NCBI RefSeq assembly: GCF_001514285.1
Contig: NZ_KQ949027.1
Span: forward strand, 519,981-583,980
DNA length: 64,000 nucleotides
Direction: 5' to 3'
DNA from: Streptomyces sp. DSM 15324
GTDB taxonomy: Bacteria > Actinomycetota > Actinomycetes > Streptomycetales > Streptomycetaceae
Each line of letters starts with the position of its first letter. Within the stretch, counting starts at the first letter, position 1. Made by a program: the position numbers and the translations under genes. Below, in pieces: positions 50,639 to 59,759 of the stretch. The notes beneath the pieces are model-generated. The model did no database searches. It saw only the letters and a program-made list of their open reading frames with translations, and was not told the origin of the DNA.

Positions 50639-50854
50639 ATGATCAAGCAGGTTTCGCACACGGTGACCGGCGTCGGCGCGGCCGACCTCGCCCTGGCCCT
50701 CGGCGTGGCGTACGAGCTGCACGAGCCCGTGCGGGAGACGGTCGTAAGGGCCCCGGAGGTGGCGGCGCCGCAGCTGATGGGCCTGCGCACGCCCGCCACC
50801 CGCCCGCACCGCCGCAAGGTTCCGCTGAACCGCCTCACCGCGGTGCGCGGCTGA
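50639..50854 (+). CDS. Small hypothetical protein between htrA and cssR
   Basis: A 71-residue protein from ATG 50639, with AGGGAGCACGTC upstream, which serves as ribosome site and also belongs to the CTCAGGGAGCAC repeat. MIKQVSHTVTGVGAADLALA and an Arg-rich end (RPHRRKVPLNRL). No family recognised. It lies in the 340-base gap between the protease and the response-regulator gene and reads like a short coding gene. Confidence 0.45.
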   Translation: MIKQVSHTVTGVGAADLALALGVAYELHEPVRETVVRAPEVAAPQLMGLRTPATRPHRRKVPLNRLTAVRG

Positions 50855-50949
50855 TCCCCCGCCGCCCTCTCTTCCCGCACGGACCGGGAAGCGTGCGAGG
50901 CTGAAGGTCTCGTCCCCGTCCGACCCACCGCACCCGAGGATCGACGCCC

Positions 50950-51687
50950 ATGAGCCCCGCCGAAGGCGACCGTGACATCCAGCGCATCCTGATCGTCGAC
51001 GACGAGCCGGCGGTGCGTGAGGCACTCCAGCGCAGTCTCGCCTTCGAGGGCTACGACACCGAGGTCGCCGTCGACGGCGCCGACGCCCTGGACAAGGCGA
51101 CGGCCTACCGCCCCGACCTGGTCGTCCTCGACATCCAGATGCCCCGCATGGACGGCCTGACGGCCGCGCGCCGCATCCGGGGCGCGGGCGACACGACCCC
51201 CATCCTCATGCTCACGGCCCGTGACACGGTCGGCGACCGGGTCACCGGGCTCGACGCGGGCGCCGACGACTACCTGGTCAAGCCGTTCGAACTGGACGAG
51301 CTGTTCGCCCGGGTGCGCGCGCTGCTGCGGCGCAGCTCCTACGCGGCGGCGGCCGGCGCGGCCGACGTGGAGGAGGACGAGGCGCTCACCTTCGCCGACC
51401 TGCGCATGGACCTCGCCACCCGCGAGGTCACCCGGGCCGGGCGGCCCGTCGAGCTGACCCGCACGGAGTTCACCCTGCTGGAGATGTTCATGGCGCACCC
51501 GCGGCAGGTCCTCACGCGGGAGCAGATCCTGAAGGCGGTGTGGGGCTTCGACTTCGAGCCGTCCTCCAACTCCCTGGACGTGTACGTGATGTACCTGCGC
51601 CGCAAGACCGAGGCGGCCGGCGAACCGCGGCTCGTGCACACGGTGCGGGGTGTGGGGTACGTGCTGCGCCAGGGCGGCGCGGAGTGA
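50950..51687 (+). CDS. OmpR-type response regulator (CssR-like)
   Basis: A 245-residue regulator: receiver with phosphoacceptor D60-region (LVVLDIQMPRMDG) and conserved K (LVKPFELDEL), then a winged helix (about 145-240). It is adjacent to the HtrA-like protease gene and coupled to its kinase by a GTGA overlap. The orthologous pair in S. lividans/S. coelicolor has been called CssRS for secretion stress; that name is from memory, so I leave the symbol empty. Confidence 0.9.
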   Translation: MSPAEGDRDIQRILIVDDEPAVREALQRSLAFEGYDTEVAVDGADALDKATAYRPDLVVLDIQMPRMDGLTAARRIRGAGDTTPILMLTARDTVGDRVTGLDAGADDYLVKPFELDELFARVRALLRRSSYAAAAGAADVEEDEALTFADLRMDLATREVTRAGRPVELTRTEFTLLEMFMAHPRQVLTREQILKAVWGFDFEPSSNSLDVYVMYLRRKTEAAGEPRLVHTVRGVGYVLRQGGAE

Positions 51688-53138
51688 ACAAGCTGGTCCG
51701 CCGCTTCCGGACGCTGCCGATTCGGGCGCGGCTGTCGATGCTGGTCGCCGCCGCTGTGGCGTTCGCGGTGGCGGCGGTTTCGGTGACGTGCTGGTTCATC
51801 GTGCAGGGGAAGCTGTACGAGCAGGTGAACGAGGACCTGGAACAGGCGGCCCGGATGAAGCCCGGGAACTGGGTGCAGATGCAGAACGCGCTCATCGACT
51901 GCACGAAGACTCCGCAGACTCCGAGGCCGTTCCGCAACTTGTACACCCAGGTGGTCACGTCGGAGGGGACCGCCTGCGTGACGGACGACTCCCTCGGCGC
52001 GATCAAGGTGACTCAGGCGGACAAGGAAGTCATCAAGAACGGTGCTTCCAAGCGCGGGGTAGTCCGCAATGGCACGGCCGACGACGGTACGCCGGTGCGC
52101 GTGATGACCATCCCCCAACCCGCCCAGGACCCCGCCACTGGTGAGCAGTCCTACGTCGCCATCAGCATCGCCGTATCGCTGGCGGGCACCAAGTCCACCC
52201 TCAACGACCTCGCCCTCATCCTCCTCCTCGTCTCCGGCGTCGGAGTCCTCGGCGCCGGCGCCGCCGGTCTCGCCGTCGCCCGGGCCGGACTCCGGCCCGT
52301 CGACAAGCTCACCGAGGCCGTCGAGCACGTGGCCCGCACGGACGATCTGAACACGCGCATCCCCGTCGAGGACGACTCCGACGACGAGATCGCCCGGCTC
52401 TCCCGTTCCTTCAACTCGATGACCGCCTCCCTCGCCAGCTCCCGTGAGCTCCAGCAGCAGCTGATCGCGGACGCCGGGCATGAGCTGCGGACGCCGCTCA
52501 CGTCCCTGCGGACGAACATCGAGCTGCTCACCCGCAGCGAGGAGACCGGCCGCCCGATCCCCGCCGCCGACCGCAAGGCGCTGCTCGCGAGTGTCAAGGC
52601 GCAAGTGACGGAGCTGGCGTCCCTCATCGGCGACCTCCAGGAGCTGTCCCGCTCGGAGGGCCAGCGCGGTGAACGCGTCCAGGTGGTCGACCTGGAGGAC
52701 ACGGTCGAGGCGGCTCTGCGCCGGGCCCGGCTGCGCGGCCCCGAGCTGACGATCACCGCCCACCTGGAGCCCTGGTTCACCCGGGCGGAGCCCGCCGCGC
52801 TGGAGCGGGCGGTGGTCAACATCCTGGACAACGCGGTGAAGTTCAGCCCCGAGGGCGGCACCATCGACGTCCAGCTCAGTCGCGGTGTCCTGACCGTCCG
52901 CGACCACGGCCCCGGTATCCCCGAGGACGAACTCCCGTACGTCTTCGACCGCTTCTGGCGCTCCCCCAGCGCCCGCGCCCTCCCCGGCTCCGGCCTCGGC
53001 CTGTCCATCGTGGCCCGCACCGTCGAGCAGGCGGGCGGCCGGGTCGAGCTGGCCCGCGCCGGCGGCGGCGGCACGGTGGCCACCGTACGGCTGCCGGGGG
53101 CGCCGATGCCTCCGCCCGAGGTGCCGGAGACACCGTAG
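51684..53138 (+). CDS. Sensor histidine kinase (CssS-like) with paired Cys in sensor
   Basis: A 484-residue kinase from GTG 51684, overlapping the regulator stop by 4 bases. Two membrane helices (about 18-38 and 175-200) flank an extracytoplasmic domain with two Cys (LIDCTKT, GTACVTDD). HAMP, H-box (DAGHELRTPLTSL) and HATPase (DHGPGI, GSGLGLSIV) follow. The Cys pair could report oxidation or misfolding outside the cell, fitting a partner of an HtrA protease. Confidence 0.92.
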   Translation: MNKLVRRFRTLPIRARLSMLVAAAVAFAVAAVSVTCWFIVQGKLYEQVNEDLEQAARMKPGNWVQMQNALIDCTKTPQTPRPFRNLYTQVVTSEGTACVTDDSLGAIKVTQADKEVIKNGASKRGVVRNGTADDGTPVRVMTIPQPAQDPATGEQSYVAISIAVSLAGTKSTLNDLALILLLVSGVGVLGAGAAGLAVARAGLRPVDKLTEAVEHVARTDDLNTRIPVEDDSDDEIARLSRSFNSMTASLASSRELQQQLIADAGHELRTPLTSLRTNIELLTRSEETGRPIPAADRKALLASVKAQVTELASLIGDLQELSRSEGQRGERVQVVDLEDTVEAALRRARLRGPELTITAHLEPWFTRAEPAALERAVVNILDNAVKFSPEGGTIDVQLSRGVLTVRDHGPGIPEDELPYVFDRFWRSPSARALPGSGLGLSIVARTVEQAGGRVELARAGGGGTVATVRLPGAPMPPPEVPETP

Positions 53139-53175
53139 GACCACGGACTTCCCCGTACTCCGGGAGAGCTGAACG

Positions 53176-53202
53176 GGCCGCCGCGTCGATGACGCGACGG
53201 CC
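53176..53202. terminator. Terminator between kinase and nucleotidase genes
   Basis: GGCCGCCGCGTC (53176-53187), GAT, GACGCGACGGCC (53191-53202): 12-bp stem with one mismatch, between convergent genes. Confidence 0.75.
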
Positions 53203-53224
53203 TCGTCCGGGGATGAGCCGTGGG

Positions 53225-55027
53225 CTACCGCACGATCGTGATCCGGTTCGCCGTCGGCGGGGTGATCGGGCTGGTCGCCGAGGAGTTGGCGGTCAGGTAC
53301 TGCTCCAGGGCTGCGAGGTCGTCCGTGCCGACGAGGTCGCCCGTGCCCTGGCCGAGGGTGGTGAAGCCGTCGCCGCCGCCCGCGAGGAAGCTGTTGGTGG
53401 CGATGCGGTAGGTGGCCGACGGGTCGACGGCCGCGCCGTTCAGCCGGATGGAGTCGGTGACGACCCGGTCGGCGCCGCTCTTCGTCAGGTCCAGCGTGTA
53501 CGTCAGGTTCGCCGAGGGCTGGAGGATCTTCGGCGCCGACGCGTTCGAACCGCTGACCTGCTCCTTGAGGATCTGGATCAGCTGGGCGCCGGTGAAGTCC
53601 TGGAGATTCACGGTGTTGGAGAACGGCTGGACCGTGAAGCCCTCGGCGTACGTCACCACGCCGTCGCCCTCGCTGCCCTTGGCCGCATAGGTGAGGCCGG
53701 CCCGGACGCCGCCCGGGTTCATCAGCGCGAGGTCGGTCTCGGGGTCGAGGCCCTTGCCGTACGCCAGCTGCGCGTCCGCGATCAGGTCACCCATCGGGGA
53801 CTCGGTGCCCGTGTTGGGCACGTCGGCCGAGATGTAGCCGATGGCGCGGTTGCCGATCGGGGCGGCGAGCGTGTTCCACCTGCTGATCAGCTCGGTCATG
53901 TCCGGCGCCTTGGCGACGGTCCGGGTGACCACGTGGTTCGCCGACTTCACGGACGTGCGCGCGATGTCGCCGGTGAAGCGGTCGTACGTCAGCGTGGTGT
54001 CGGTGTAGAGGCGGCCGAACGAGGCGGCCGAGGTGACCATGCGCGGGTTGCCCGCCGGGTCCGGGATCGTGCAGACGTACGCGGCGTGAGTGTGGCCCGT
54101 CACCAGCGCGTCCACGGACGGGGAGATGTTCTTCGCGATGTCCACGATCGGGCCGGAGATGCCGTCGCCTGCGCCCGGGGAGTCGCAGTTGTAGTTGTAC
54201 GCGCCCGACGCCGGCTGGCCGCCCTCGTGGATCAGCGCCACGATCGACTGCACGCCCTGGCTCTGGAGCACCTTGGCGTACTTGTTGATCGTCTTGACCT
54301 CGTCCTTGAACTTCAGGCCCTTGACGCCGTCGGCGGAGACGACGCCCGGGGTGTCCTCCAGGGTCACCCCGATGAAGCCGATCCTGACGCCCTTCTTCTT
54401 CCACACCCAGTACGGCGCGAGGATCGGCTTGCCGGTCTTCTCGCTCAGGACGTTGGCCGCCAGGTACGGGAAGTCGGCGCCCTTGAACCTCTTGTCCGTG
54501 TAGCAGCCGGCCGTGGGGTGGCAGCCGCCGCGCTGGAGCCGGGCCAGTTCCTTCGCGCCCTCGTCGAACTCGTGGTTGCCGACGGAGGTGACGTCCAGGT
54601 CCAGCTTGTTGAGCGCCTCGATGGTGGGCTCGTCGTGGAACAGACCCGAGATCAGCGGGGAGGCGCCGACCATGTCACCGCCGGCCGCGGTGATGGAGTA
54701 CGCGTTGTTCTTGCGGGCCTCGCGCAGATGGGTGGCGAGGTACTCGACACCGCCCGCGTCGATGGTCTTCGTCGTGCCGTCCGCCTGAAGCTCCGTCACC
54801 CGGCCGGACGAGCCCGACGGCGGTTCCAGATTGCCGTGCAGATCGTTGAACGACAGCAGCTGCACGTCCTGGTAGCGGCTCGGCAGCGGCTTGCCGTGGT
54901 GTGCGTCGTGCGCGTCCGCCGGAAGAGCCGCAGCCAGCGCACCCGTGGTGGCGAGCGTGGCAGCGGCCGCGAGCAGACGGTACGTACGACGTCTGCGGCC
55001 CGGGTCCGGCTGGGAAGTGGCTGGCAT
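53225..55027 (-). CDS. Secreted 5'-nucleotidase / metallophosphatase
   Basis: A 600-residue exported enzyme: signal peptide (about 1-40, ending ADAHDAH), metallophosphoesterase domain with SFNDLHGNLE, GGDMVGASP, VGNHEFDEG and TGHTHAAY metal motifs, and a C-terminal 5'-nucleotidase substrate domain with NPGGVRAGL and TVQPFSNTV. It releases phosphate from extracellular nucleotides. It may belong to the phosphate regulon, though I saw no convincing PHO box upstream. Confidence 0.94.
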   Translation of the reverse strand: MPATSQPDPGRRRRTYRLLAAAATLATTGALAAALPADAHDAHHGKPLPSRYQDVQLLSFNDLHGNLEPPSGSSGRVTELQADGTTKTIDAGGVEYLATHLREARKNNAYSITAAGGDMVGASPLISGLFHDEPTIEALNKLDLDVTSVGNHEFDEGAKELARLQRGGCHPTAGCYTDKRFKGADFPYLAANVLSEKTGKPILAPYWVWKKKGVRIGFIGVTLEDTPGVVSADGVKGLKFKDEVKTINKYAKVLQSQGVQSIVALIHEGGQPASGAYNYNCDSPGAGDGISGPIVDIAKNISPSVDALVTGHTHAAYVCTIPDPAGNPRMVTSAASFGRLYTDTTLTYDRFTGDIARTSVKSANHVVTRTVAKAPDMTELISRWNTLAAPIGNRAIGYISADVPNTGTESPMGDLIADAQLAYGKGLDPETDLALMNPGGVRAGLTYAAKGSEGDGVVTYAEGFTVQPFSNTVNLQDFTGAQLIQILKEQVSGSNASAPKILQPSANLTYTLDLTKSGADRVVTDSIRLNGAAVDPSATYRIATNSFLAGGGDGFTTLGQGTGDLVGTDDLAALEQYLTANSSATSPITPPTANRITIVR

Positions 55028-55182
55028 GCGCCCCCCTGTGTATCGGCTGAGATAGGTGGCCGTCCGGCGCAGCCTAAGGTCAACGCGCGTAGCGCGACAG
55101 GGGGTTCCGGGTTACATCCTGGTTTCCCTTTGCCCTCCTCTTTGCCCCCACTTTGCGGCGCCCTCCCCTTACCCTCGTACGC

Positions 55183-56109
55183 ATGACCAGCGACGACATC
55201 GCACGGCCCTACGGCTCCCGATCCATCGAGACCCTCGTCGAGCTCTCCCCCGAACAGACCGATGCCGTCCTCGACCTGCTCGCGGAGGCCCTCCGCACGG
55301 ACGGGCAGCAGGCGGTGTCCGAGCAGGGCCGGCTACAACTGCGCGGGGGTCCCCGCGAAGGCGTCTCCCATCTGGTCCTCACCGTCGGCGGCCAACTCGT
55401 CGGCTACGCCCAGCTGGAGGACACCGACCCGATCGAGGCCCCGGCGGCCGAGCTGGTCGTCCACCCCTCCCACCGCGGCCACGGCCACGGCCGCGCCCTC
55501 GGCGCCGCGCTGCTCGCCGCCTCCGGCAAGCGGCTGCGGGTGTGGGCCCACGGCGGGCACTCCGCCGCCCGCCATCTCGCCCAGGTCCTCGGGCTGACCC
55601 TGTTCCGTGAACTGCGTCAGCTGCGGCGGCCGTTGGGCGACCTCGCGCTGCCCGAGCCGGTGCTGCCCGACGGGGTCACCGTCCGCACCTTCGAGCCCGG
55701 CCGGGACGACGCCGCCTGGCTCGCCGTCAACGCCGCGGCCTTCGCCCACCACCCCGAGCAGGGATCGCTGGTCCAGCGCGACCTCGACGACCGCAAGGCC
55801 CAGCCCTGGTTCGACCCCGCCGGCTTCTTCCTCGCCTTCCGCGGCGACGAACTCATCGGCTTCCACTGGACCAAGGTCCACGCCGAGGAACAGCTCGGCG
55901 AGGTGTACGTCCTCGGCGTCGCCCCCGGAGCCCAGGGCGGCGGTCTCGGCAAGTCCCTCACCACGATCGGCCTGCGGCACCTCGCGGCCCAGGGACTGCC
56001 CACGGCCATGCTGTACGTCGACGCCGACAACAAGGCGGCGGTGGCGGTGTACGAGGGTCTGGGCTTCGTCACCCACGAGACGGACCTGATGTACCGGACG
56101 GAGACGTGA
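55183..56109 (+). CDS. mshD: Mycothiol synthase, last step
   Basis: A 308-residue protein of two GNAT domains: N-terminal (about 1-140) and C-terminal with the acetyl-CoA loop GAQGGGLGKSL and conserved YVDADNKAAVAVYEGLGF. It acetylates Cys-GlcN-inositol to mycothiol. TACCCT sits 7-12 bases upstream of the ATG, so it is probably leaderless. The DUF4440-like gene overlaps its stop by 4 bases. Confidence 0.95.
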   Translation: MTSDDIARPYGSRSIETLVELSPEQTDAVLDLLAEALRTDGQQAVSEQGRLQLRGGPREGVSHLVLTVGGQLVGYAQLEDTDPIEAPAAELVVHPSHRGHGHGRALGAALLAASGKRLRVWAHGGHSAARHLAQVLGLTLFRELRQLRRPLGDLALPEPVLPDGVTVRTFEPGRDDAAWLAVNAAAFAHHPEQGSLVQRDLDDRKAQPWFDPAGFFLAFRGDELIGFHWTKVHAEEQLGEVYVLGVAPGAQGGGLGKSLTTIGLRHLAAQGLPTAMLYVDADNKAAVAVYEGLGFVTHETDLMYRTET

Positions 56110-56471
56110 CGGACGATCAGGAGGAGGCGGTGCGGGCGGCCATCGGGGGCGAGCTGACGCTGCTCGATCCCGAGGTGCGTGCCTCCCGCGAGCGGGTGCT
56201 GGCGCTGCTGGATCCGGAGTTCGAGGAGATCGGGTCCTCCGGGCGCCGGTGGGACGTGGAGACGATCCTCGCCGTGACCGGTGACGGGGATGTCTCCGCC
56301 GAGGCTCCGGTCGAGGTCGATGAGATGACCGGGACCCTTCTCGCTCCGGGTCTCGTGCATCTCACCTACCTCTCCGACCACCGGGGCCGCCGGGTGTGGC
56401 GCAGCTCCCTGTGGCGTCTTACCGCGACGGGCTGGCGAATGTACTTCCACCAGGGGACCCCGGCCGCCTGA
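56106..56471 (+). CDS. DUF4440/NTF2-like protein
   Basis: A 121-residue protein of the SnoaL/NTF2-like fold: helical start (VRAAIGGELTLLDPEVRASR), then FEEIGSSGRRWDVETIL and the last strands LVHLTYLSDHRGRRVWRSSL. The GTG overlaps the mshD stop (GTGA). Such proteins are often enzymes or ligand-binding factors with no known role. Convergent overlap of 53 bases with the next gene. Confidence 0.82.
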   Translation: MTDDQEEAVRAAIGGELTLLDPEVRASRERVLALLDPEFEEIGSSGRRWDVETILAVTGDGDVSAEAPVEVDEMTGTLLAPGLVHLTYLSDHRGRRVWRSSLWRLTATGWRMYFHQGTPAA

Positions 56472-57171
56472 GCGCCCGCCCCGGGCCGAGCGGTTCCCGG
56501 GTCCACAGCGCGCACACCGCCAGCGTCACCGCCAGGACCGACGCCCATCGCAGCTGCGTCGGCTCCCACCAGGGGTCGGACGGAGTGGCGAGCAGGCCCC
56601 AGCGGTTGGGGGTCAGGACGGCCACCGCGGATGCCGTGAGCAGGCATATCGCCGTGCTCCTGCCCACCTCGGGGGAGTCCGAGAATCGGACGGCGAGCGT
56701 GGCGAGGGCCAGGGCGGCCGCGGTCGTCGCCGCCGCCTGGAGGGTGACCGGGAGGAGCGGGGGGCGGGTCGGCGACGGCACGAGGAGGAGGGCCGTCGTC
56801 CACCACAGGGCGGTCAGCGGGAGCACCATCGCCAGGCGCAGGACCGTCCGCAGCGGGCGGGCGACCGGAGTGGTCGCGCTGGTGTTGCGGGCCGGGTCGT
56901 CCAGGAGGAAGGCCAGGCCCAGGGCGCCGGAGAGTGCCGTGAGGCGCAGGACGGCCAGGCCCGGCTCGGCACCCGGGGCGTGGTCGGGGAGGCGGGTGCT
57001 CGCCGCGAGCAGCAGGCCCACCGCGCCGGCGATCGTCAGGGCCCGCCGGGGCAGGGTGCGCCAGACCGGCACCAGCAGCGGGCGCAGCAGGGCCGCGGTG
57101 GGCCGGCTGCTCGCGTCCGCCGTCGCCTTGACGGCCTCGTCCGCCCGGGCCTTCGCGCCGTCGTCCTTCAT
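56419..57171 (-). CDS. Membrane protein, last gene of the sigma-ABC operon
   Basis: A 250-residue protein from ATG 57171 (GGGGGA upstream; ATG 57198 is possible). About six membrane helices (TIAGAVGLLLAASTRL, LRLAMVLPLTALWWTTALLL ...). It is 14 bases after the large permease and completes the operon of ECF sigma, anti-sigma, ATPase, permease. Role unknown. Confidence 0.82.
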   Translation of the reverse strand: MKDDGAKARADEAVKATADASSRPTAALLRPLLVPVWRTLPRRALTIAGAVGLLLAASTRLPDHAPGAEPGLAVLRLTALSGALGLAFLLDDPARNTSATTPVARPLRTVLRLAMVLPLTALWWTTALLLVPSPTRPPLLPVTLQAAATTAAALALATLAVRFSDSPEVGRSTAICLLTASAVAVLTPNRWGLLATPSDPWWEPTQLRWASVLAVTLAVCALWTREPLGPGRALRRPGSPGGSTFASPSR

Positions 57172-57185
57172 TCCCCCGGTCTCCT

Positions 57186-58787
57186 CTACTCCTCGCATTT
57201 GTCGGCCTCCTTCGGGGCCGGGACGCCCAGCAGTTCGGCGGCCCGGACCGTCGTCGTCGACGCGGACGTCAGCTCCGTCCAGTGGGCCTTGACCCGCTCG
57301 GTGATCGCGGCCCGCGGGCGGTCCAGGAGCTCCCGGACGACCTTCGTCTGGTCCGCCCCCAGGGAGAAGCCGTTGGTCGGGGCGAGGATCACCGCGGAGC
57401 CGTGGTCGCTGTCGTCGAGCCGGACGTCACGGAAGGTGGCGAGCGGGTCGGGGTCCGCGCCCAGCGCCAGCCACATGATCGTCACCGCGCGGGCGTCGCC
57501 GCAGAGCTGCCCGCTCGTCACGTCCTCCCTGCCGGCCACGAGGACGGAGGCGACACCGACCGCGAACTCCGGGACGCGGTTGCCGCCCCAGTGTGTGCCG
57601 ACCGTGACCTCGTCGGGCGTGGTGAGGGCGGAGAGGGAGCTGTCCTGTTCCACGCCGCCGCTGAGGTCGATGCGCTGGCGGATCGTCAGCGGTCTCGTCG
57701 CGGCGGTGCCGCCCGCCTGGGACCGCACGCGCCGGACCACACCGGCCCAGTCGTCCCGTACCCCGTTCCACTCGGGGAAGGAGCAGTACGTCGAGCCGTC
57801 GTACTCGGTGCAGGACTGCACCTTCTGCGGCGTCTCGGTCGCCACCTTGCGGGCCGCCTCCAGAGCTGCCGTGTCCCGGGGTGCCTGGCCGATCACACCG
57901 ACCGCGGTGGTCACCAGGGCGAGAGCCGTGGCCGCCTTGACGGCACGGGTGCGGCCGCCGGACAGGAGCAGGGCCGCGCAGGCCACCACGGCGCACAGAC
58001 CGAGCAGGTAGAGGGCGTGCCAGGCGGCGGGGCGGCCGAGCAGGTCGGAGGGGACGGGGTCGCCGCTGGGCAGGGAGTCCAGGGAGAACGGGCTGAGCCA
58101 CTGCCAGGCCCAGCCCTTGCCCTGGTCGGCGAGGTCGGCGGCGATGACGAGGGCCAGGTAGAAGACGATGACGAACAGTATGGGCGCGAAGGACAGGGGC
58201 AGCAGACGGGCCAGCAGCACCCCCACGACCCCGGCCAGCAGGACGGTCAGCGGCCCCACCGCGAGCTCACCGAGCGAGCCGTGGCCGATCGCACCCGGCT
58301 TGAGCGCCTCCCGCAGGTACTGCGCGAGGGCGAGCAGCGCGGTGAGCGCCGCGAAGGGCACCACGGACAGGATGTGGGCGAGGGTGCGCCGCCACGGGTC
58401 CATGGCCAGGACGTCGAGCTGATGGCCGGTGCCGTGCTTGCGGGACCGCAGCGCGGCCGCGTTCGCGCAGACGAGCACCGCGAGCGCGAACAGCGGCGAC
58501 ACCGCCTGGGTCTCCCGGTCCACCATGGTGAGGATCGGGTAGTCGTCCATGCCCTCCTGCCGCACCATCTGCACGACGACGAGGACGAGGCACAGGGCGA
58601 AGAAGAACAGGATCTGGACCTGCGTCAGCAGATCGCGCGTCTCGAAGCGGGCCAGGGCGAGGACCGCGCCGAAGCGGCGGCGCTCGTCGGGCTGCCCGGA
58701 GCCGCTGGGGGGCGCCTCGTCGAGGGGCGCGGCCGGGGGGCCGGCCGGGGTGACCGGGGCGTCGGGGGCGGCGGGGGCGGGGCTCAT
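57186..58787 (-). CDS. ABC-2-type permease with large outer domain
   Basis: A 533-residue protein: six membrane helices in residues 55-310, and a roughly 200-residue extracytoplasmic part after the sixth (DTAALEAARKVATETPQKVQ ...) containing Cys pairs. Linked to the ATPase by a 4-base GTGA/TGA overlap. Exporter substrate unknown; membership in an ECF-sigma operon suggests envelope stress or a lipid/antibiotic ligand. Confidence 0.87.
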   Translation of the reverse strand: MSPAPAAPDAPVTPAGPPAAPLDEAPPSGSGQPDERRRFGAVLALARFETRDLLTQVQILFFFALCLVLVVVQMVRQEGMDDYPILTMVDRETQAVSPLFALAVLVCANAAALRSRKHGTGHQLDVLAMDPWRRTLAHILSVVPFAALTALLALAQYLREALKPGAIGHGSLGELAVGPLTVLLAGVVGVLLARLLPLSFAPILFVIVFYLALVIAADLADQGKGWAWQWLSPFSLDSLPSGDPVPSDLLGRPAAWHALYLLGLCAVVACAALLLSGGRTRAVKAATALALVTTAVGVIGQAPRDTAALEAARKVATETPQKVQSCTEYDGSTYCSFPEWNGVRDDWAGVVRRVRSQAGGTAATRPLTIRQRIDLSGGVEQDSSLSALTTPDEVTVGTHWGGNRVPEFAVGVASVLVAGREDVTSGQLCGDARAVTIMWLALGADPDPLATFRDVRLDDSDHGSAVILAPTNGFSLGADQTKVVRELLDRPRAAITERVKAHWTELTSASTTTVRAAELLGVPAPKEADKCEE

Positions 58788-59665
58788 GCCGTCACCTCCG
58801 CGCTCTCGCCGTCCAGGGCCAGCAGATAGCCGTCCTCCAGGGTGGGTTCGAGCAGATCGGCGCCGGGGGGCGGGTCGCCGATGTTGCGGAAGGTGCCCGC
58901 CCCGGTGCGCCAGCCGGCCAGTGCGCCCGCCGCGCGTTCCGCGCTGCTCCAGACCCGGCCCGCCGCGCGGGCGGTCAGCTCGGCGGGGGTGCCCTCGAAG
59001 CGGACCCGGCCGGCGGCGAGGACGACGACACGGTGGCAGAGCATCGCCACGTCCTCGGTCTGGTGGGTGGACAGCAGGACCGTGCGGCCCTCGCCGGCCT
59101 GGGCGATCAAGTCCCGGAAGCGCATGCGCTGCTCGGGGTCCAGGCCGACGGTCGGCTCGTCCAGGACGAGGAATCCGGGGTCGCCGACCAGCGCGGCGGC
59201 CAGGGCGACCCGCTGGCGCATCCCGCCGGAGAGCCGCTTGAGACGCTTGCCGCGCACGTCGGAGAGGTCGACGGCGTCGAGGACACGGCGGACCTCGCGG
59301 TGCCGGGCCCCCCGGTCGGTCAGCTCCTTGAGGATCGCCACGTAGTCGACGAACTCGAAGGCCGTGAAGTCCGGGTGGAAGCCGGGGGTCTGGGGCAGAT
59401 AGCCGAGCTCGCGGCGCAGGGCGAGGCGGCCGGCGGCGGTACGGGGGTCGTGACCGAGGGCGGTGAACCGGCCGTCGTCGGCCGGTACGGCCGTGGCCAG
59501 CACCCGCAGCAGGGTGGTCTTCCCGGCGCCGTTGGGGCCGAGCAGCCCGGTGACGCCGCGCGTCAGCCGGAGGGAGACTCCGTCGAGGGCACGGGTGCCG
59601 CCGAACCGCAGCGCCAGCCCGTCGGCCCGCAGTGTGCTGGGCTCGGTCAGGGGGTCGATGGTCAC
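58784..59665 (-). CDS. ABC transporter ATPase
   Basis: A 293-residue ATPase: Walker A GPNGAGKTT, Q-loop LPQTPGFHPD, signature LSGGMRQR, Walker B LVLDEPTVGLDP and H-loop STHQTED. GTG 59665 has AGGAG at the right distance. Pairs with the permease downstream and the two-domain anti-sigma/membrane protein upstream. Confidence 0.93.
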   Translation of the reverse strand: MTIDPLTEPSTLRADGLALRFGGTRALDGVSLRLTRGVTGLLGPNGAGKTTLLRVLATAVPADDGRFTALGHDPRTAAGRLALRRELGYLPQTPGFHPDFTAFEFVDYVAILKELTDRGARHREVRRVLDAVDLSDVRGKRLKRLSGGMRQRVALAAALVGDPGFLVLDEPTVGLDPEQRMRFRDLIAQAGEGRTVLLSTHQTEDVAMLCHRVVVLAAGRVRFEGTPAELTARAAGRVWSSAERAAGALAGWRTGAGTFRNIGDPPPGADLLEPTLEDGYLLALDGESAEVTA

Positions 59666-59759
59666 GCAGGGCTCCTGAAGGTCCTGGAAGGGGGAGAGGT
59701 CGGGGAGGCGGGCGCTCGGCGGGCCGGGTCCGCGAGGTCGCCGCGCGTGCGGGCAGGGC

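Noticed and set aside
55028..55182. PHO box before the secreted nucleotidase
   Set aside because: Only weak GTT-containing units, none close to GTTCACC in register.
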